Below, in pieces: positions 5,689 to 7,898 of a stretch of DNA of 7,898 nt. Source of the DNA: Alphaproteobacteria bacterium TMED93 (lineage in GTDB: Bacteria; Pseudomonadota; Alphaproteobacteria; TMED109); assembly GCA_002171495.2 (NCBI GenBank), contig NHEU02000070.1:2019-9916 (forward strand), written 5' to 3'. Position 1 is the stretch's first letter. Every line of letters begins with the position of its first letter. The translations under genes and the position numbers were made by a program. Under the pieces are notes generated by a model. That model made no database searches, was not told the origin of the DNA, and was given only the letters and a program-made list of their open reading frames with translations.

Positions 5689-5897
5689 AAGAAGATTATA
5701 AAGTAGACCCAAGAAACATACACGTTGATCAACGTAAAAAAGATACAAGACGTGAGGCATGGGATAGAGACCTTATGCCAGCAGATTGGAAAAAATCAGA
5801 GCCAAAAAGTAATAAACAAATATCAAATGCAATACCAGTATTTGTGTTTGCCTTTTTCTATATTTGCATATTAGTAATGATTGATTCAATAAAATAA
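5685..5897 (+). CDS. Small tail-anchored-like membrane protein, unknown function
   Basis: A 70-residue protein with a very charged N-terminal half (DPRNIHVDQRKKDTRREAWD, about 8-27, then DRDLMPADWKKSEPK) and one membrane segment at the C-terminus (about 49-66, ending CILVMIDSIK). This topology suggests an inner-membrane protein with a cytoplasmic head. I do not recognise the family. There is no good ribosome binding site; the start overlaps an 11-codon frame. The gene is followed 19 bases later by another small membrane protein, so they may be co-transcribed and may work together. Confidence 0.65.
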   Translation: MKEDYKVDPRNIHVDQRKKDTRREAWDRDLMPADWKKSEPKSNKQISNAIPVFVFAFFYICILVMIDSIK

Positions 5898-5916
5898 ATA
5901 TTTATAATATTTAAAT

Positions 5917-6267
5917 ATGCAAAAAATTATATATGATACTTGGAATATTGTTATGAATCATAACAAAAATCCTCTTAAGAATATCCCAGACACTAATGTA
6001 AGACATATGATAATGCAGGTCTTAGCTTGGATGTGGTGCATTGTATTTTCAATGTATTTTACAAGCATGTGGATTTTTGGGATAACAATAATTGCACATC
6101 TGATTTTATTGAGTGCGGTTGCAGTTACTGTAATAACTTTTGAAACTGCAAGAAGGAAACCCAAATTTTTTGGCAGTTACTACACACCTAGTAGAAGTCG
6201 AGCAATATACGTTGATGGAAAAAGAATAGAATTAGACCCTAATGATAAGGGTGGAGAGCACGAATAA
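5917..6267 (+). CDS. Small two-helix membrane protein, unknown function
   Basis: A 116-residue protein with two closely spaced membrane helices (about 33-49 and 51-76, tryptophan- and methionine-rich: VLAWMWCIVFSMYF and MWIFGITIIAHLILL) and a basic cytoplasmic C-terminal region with ETARRKPKFF, TPSRSRAIYVDGKRIELDPN. The start is uncertain: the ATG at 5917 has no ribosome binding site, whereas the in-frame ATG at 5953 has TTGGAA nine to ten bases upstream and yields a protein of 104 residues beginning MNHNKNPLKN. The region IPDTNVRHMIMQVLAW looks like the true conserved start of the family. No function can be assigned. It lies 19 bases downstream of the 70-residue membrane-protein gene and converges with the transporter gene, 25 bases apart. 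Confidence 0.75.
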   Translation: MQKIIYDTWNIVMNHNKNPLKNIPDTNVRHMIMQVLAWMWCIVFSMYFTSMWIFGITIIAHLILLSAVAVTVITFETARRKPKFFGSYYTPSRSRAIYVDGKRIELDPNDKGGEHE

Positions 6268-6292
6268 ATTAAAAATTTTATATTTGATGTCA

Positions 6293-7177
6293 TTAAAAAT
6301 CCTTATTAGTTTCTTTTAAAAACAAATATATTCCTCCAATCATAATTAATAATGAGCCTGAAAGACTTAAAAAATCAGGTAACTCTCTAAAAATTAAATA
6401 GTCATAAAATAAAACAAAAATTAGAGTACTGTAAAAAAAAGGTATAACAAAGTTCAACGTATTACTCCTAAGAGCAATCAAAAAACAGATTTGTGCACAT
6501 ATCATAAGAAATCCAATAAGAATGCAAAATAGTAATTGTAAAAAAGTTGGCGTTTGCCAAAAAAAAATAACTACTAATGACGATAAAATTAGTCCAATGC
6601 AATTATTTATTAATAATATTTGTGTATTCTTTTCGTATTTAGTTAAAAGTTTAATAAAAATTGCTTCTAAGCCCAAACAAATTGCTCCAAAAATTGAAAC
6701 TAATGCTACTGGTTCAACATATAGATTAGAAAAATCAGGTCTAATTAAAATTAAAGCTCCTGAAAATGTAATTATCATTGCAATCCATCTATATGGAAAA
6801 TATTTTTCTTTTAATAATATTATTGAAAACATCATTGCAAAGATTGGGTTTGAAAAGTTAAGAGCAACTGCATCATTCACTGGAATAAGACTGGACGAGC
6901 CAAATAAGATTGTTGCACCTATCCATCCCAACGATGTTCTTGCGAGATGTAGTTTAGGATTTGGTGACTCAATTTTAATTTTATTAAAGAAAGTGAATAT
7001 TAATACAAAAACAAATCCATAAAAGAACCTTGATTGGCTTATTTGAAATGGACTCAATGGTTCTCCAAAATAATCTTTTCCTAATATTTTAGCAACAACT
7101 GCAGTTCCACCAATAAATGCAGAGGCTGCCAACATATAAAAAATACCAAATATAATTTTATTATTTTTTCTAAACAT
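6293..7177 (-). CDS. EamA/DMT-family drug/metabolite transporter
   Basis: A 294-residue inner-membrane permease with about ten hydrophobic segments arranged as two EamA repeats, the normal length of the family. The first repeat ends with the typical NDAVALNFSNPIFAMMFSII (101-120), LLKEK and RWIAMIITFSGALILIRP. The second ends with FFYSTLIFVLFYDYLIFREL (247-266) and GSLLIMIGGIYLFLKE. Family members export or import amino acids, nucleosides or other small metabolites; the substrate cannot be deduced. No Shine-Dalgarno motif is visible before the ATG, but translation upstream offers no better start. It is transcribed against its neighbours, divergent from the PsiE-family gene (92-base gap), and is one of two transport or membrane genes that make up the right-hand cargo. 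Confidence 0.93.
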   Translation of the reverse strand: MFRKNNKIIFGIFYMLAASAFIGGTAVVAKILGKDYFGEPLSPFQISQSRFFYGFVFVLIFTFFNKIKIESPNPKLHLARTSLGWIGATILFGSSSLIPVNDAVALNFSNPIFAMMFSIILLKEKYFPYRWIAMIITFSGALILIRPDFSNLYVEPVALVSIFGAICLGLEAIFIKLLTKYEKNTQILLINNCIGLILSSLVVIFFWQTPTFLQLLFCILIGFLMICAQICFLIALRSNTLNFVIPFFYSTLIFVLFYDYLIFRELPDFLSLSGSLLIMIGGIYLFLKETNKDF

Positions 7178-7269
7178 CTATGTAATTAATTTTAATTTTT
7201 CTTTAGAAGATAGTATATTCATTATGTATAAAGTCTTTATTTATTACAAATCAAGGTGGAGTAATAGTT

Positions 7270-7698
7270 ATGAAAGAACCTAAATTTAAACCCGCTCATA
7301 TTATAAAAAACATTGAAAAGATTTTACTTGGAATAATAGCTTTTTTAACTGTAGTTGCAGTTTTACAAGAAATATATTCTATATATATCAATGGTAAAGT
7401 ACAACTTGCTGACTTATTGTTACTATTCATATACACAGAGGTTCTAGGAATGATAGGAATATTTTATGTTAGTAATAAAATTCCAATTACTTTGCCATTA
7501 TTTATAGCTATGACAGCTATTGCTAGGTTAATAATACTTCAAGGAAAAGGTATGGACCCAATTATACTTCTTTATGAAGCTGGTGCTATATTTATTATAG
7601 CATTAGCTTGTTTAGCCATTAGGTTTAAACCATTAAATACTTATATATATCAATCTGAAGACGAAGACACATCTAATAAATTAAAAAATAATAATTAA
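7270..7698 (+). CDS. PsiE-family inner-membrane protein
   Basis: A 142-residue protein with four membrane segments (about 16-38, 47-67, 72-90, 99-118) and a charged C-terminal tail (QSEDEDTSNK). The second and third segments carry the family pattern IYTEVLGMIGIFYVSNKIPI and IAMTAIARLIIL, with a buried Glu (57) and Arg (86). This length and topology fit PsiE, known from E. coli as a phosphate-starvation-inducible protein of unknown biochemical role. GGTGGAG eight bases before the ATG is the best ribosome binding site of the cargo genes. I see no Pho box in the 92-base divergent region, so phosphate control is not supported here. It is the last cargo gene, ending 16 bases before attachment-like copy B. 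Confidence 0.88.
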   Translation: MKEPKFKPAHIIKNIEKILLGIIAFLTVVAVLQEIYSIYINGKVQLADLLLLFIYTEVLGMIGIFYVSNKIPITLPLFIAMTAIARLIILQGKGMDPIILLYEAGAIFIIALACLAIRFKPLNTYIYQSEDEDTSNKLKNNN

Positions 7699-7714
7699 TT
7701 TAATTTATAAAATA

Positions 7715-7799
7715 CTTGTGGACTAAAATGTAGACTGAATAATTATTATTCTATAAAATCTAGTTAAATCAGATGATTAAAATTAAATAATGAGGAGGT
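7715..7799 (+). repeat. Attachment-like repeat, copy B (arm pair plus core)
   Basis: The second 85-bp unit is in the same orientation as copy A, 2.7 kb to its right, and matches it at 74 of 85 positions without gaps. The arm boxes read TTGTGGACT (7716-7724) and ATGTAGACT (7728-7736), each one base off the consensus but with the 12-bp period kept. The end is again GAGGAGGT (7792-7799). Beyond this base the two copies differ completely, which places the crossover boundary at or just before 7799. Confidence 0.7.
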
Positions 7800-7898
7800 C
7801 ATATTTTAAACAGTAAGTCCCAACCAGTAACAAGCACCATTAAGTTTAAAAATGCTATTATTGCAGGGGCGACATACCCTTCAGCAGATGTCTTTACG
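7799..7898 (-). CDS. 3' end of a resident gene (partial), possible membrane protein
   Basis: The minus strand is open from the window edge for 32 codons and stops with a TGA at 7801-7799, which touches the last base of attachment-like copy B. The end of the product reads SAEGYVAPAIIAFLNLMV and TGWDLLFKI, containing a likely membrane helix. Codons are rich in G at the first position, as real genes usually are. The plus strand is also open over this stretch but offers no standard start codon and has less coding character. The gene cannot be named from so short a piece. If real, it lies just outside the element array. Confidence 0.4.
   Translation of the reverse strand, partial: VKTSAEGYVAPAIIAFLNLMVLVTGWDLLFKI

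Larger units (their letters stand above)
5102..7799. mobile_element. Right cargo cassette without integrase
   Basis: The segment between the ends of attachment-like copies A and B is about 2.7 kb and holds five genes and no recombinase. Because both repeats share orientation, recombination between them by a cognate integrase would excise precisely this cassette as a circle with one repeat. It may be a satellite mobilised in trans or the leftover of an element that lost its integrase. Confidence 0.5.

Noticed and set aside
5958..6164. Minus-strand open frame of 68 codons
   Set aside because: It is the antisense of the two-helix membrane protein, and its hydrophobic look follows from the complementary codons.
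6522..7022. Plus-strand open frame of 166 codons
   Set aside because: It runs opposite the EamA transporter, which has full-length family structure; the plus-strand product is low-complexity and unlike a known protein.
7178..7269. Pho box upstream of the PsiE-family gene
   Set aside because: I read the 92-base divergent region on both strands and saw no convincing tandem CTGTCAT-like boxes.
3259..7736. CRISPR array from the recurring TTGTAGACT and TTGTGGGTA boxes
   Set aside because: Boxes occur only in pairs of 9 bp with a 3-bp gap at widely separated places, with no spacers of regular length and no cas genes.

Overview
The window looks like an AT-rich bacterial genome, probably a streamlined marine alphaproteobacterium (SAR11-like low-GC codon use, short intergenic gaps, tRNA-Ser-like target). 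That assignment is inference from composition and gene style only. The region is accessory DNA: several integrative elements joined head to head and then in tandem, each delimited by integrase-type attachment sequences.

Left part (1-3413, minus strand): an integrative element with an apparently intact P4-type tyrosine integrase (2025-3245). Behind it, in the same direction, lie an unknown basic protein that overlaps the integrase end, an AlpA-like regulator, an unknown 192-residue protein, and the start of a family A DNA polymerase with an N-terminal 3'-5' exonuclease domain, cut by the window edge. The last three genes overlap by 4 and 1 bases, so they look like one translationally coupled replication module. 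Upstream of the integrase are two 9-bp repeats 12 bp apart (likely arm-type integrase sites) and then a piece matching the 3' end of a tRNA-Ser (about 3403-3413).

Middle part (3414-5101): a second element whose integrase is a pseudogene. It keeps the arm-binding domain, has a one-base frameshift, and then runs into an unrelated tail, so the catalytic domain is missing. It has its own pair of 12-bp-spaced arm repeats just before the start codon. Its cargo is a small DUF3764-like protein and a metal-binding cupin, and it ends in an 85-bp attachment-like sequence (5017-5101).

Right part (5102-7799): a module with no integrase at all. It carries a small dimeric alpha/beta-barrel-like protein, two small membrane proteins of unknown function, an EamA/DMT-family transporter on the minus strand and a PsiE-family membrane protein. 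It ends in a second 85-bp attachment-like sequence (7715-7799), 87% identical to the first and in the same orientation. The last 100 bases seem to be the 3' end of a resident gene on the minus strand whose stop codon touches the repeat.

The main idea is that the DNA between the attachment repeats is a set of cargo cassettes stacked by site-specific recombination. The rightmost cassette would depend on an integrase supplied in trans, a satellite-like arrangement similar in logic to the tRNA-targeting cargo elements known from marine picocyanobacteria. The arm repeats, their spacing and the 85-bp duplication are read directly from the sequence; mobility is inferred.
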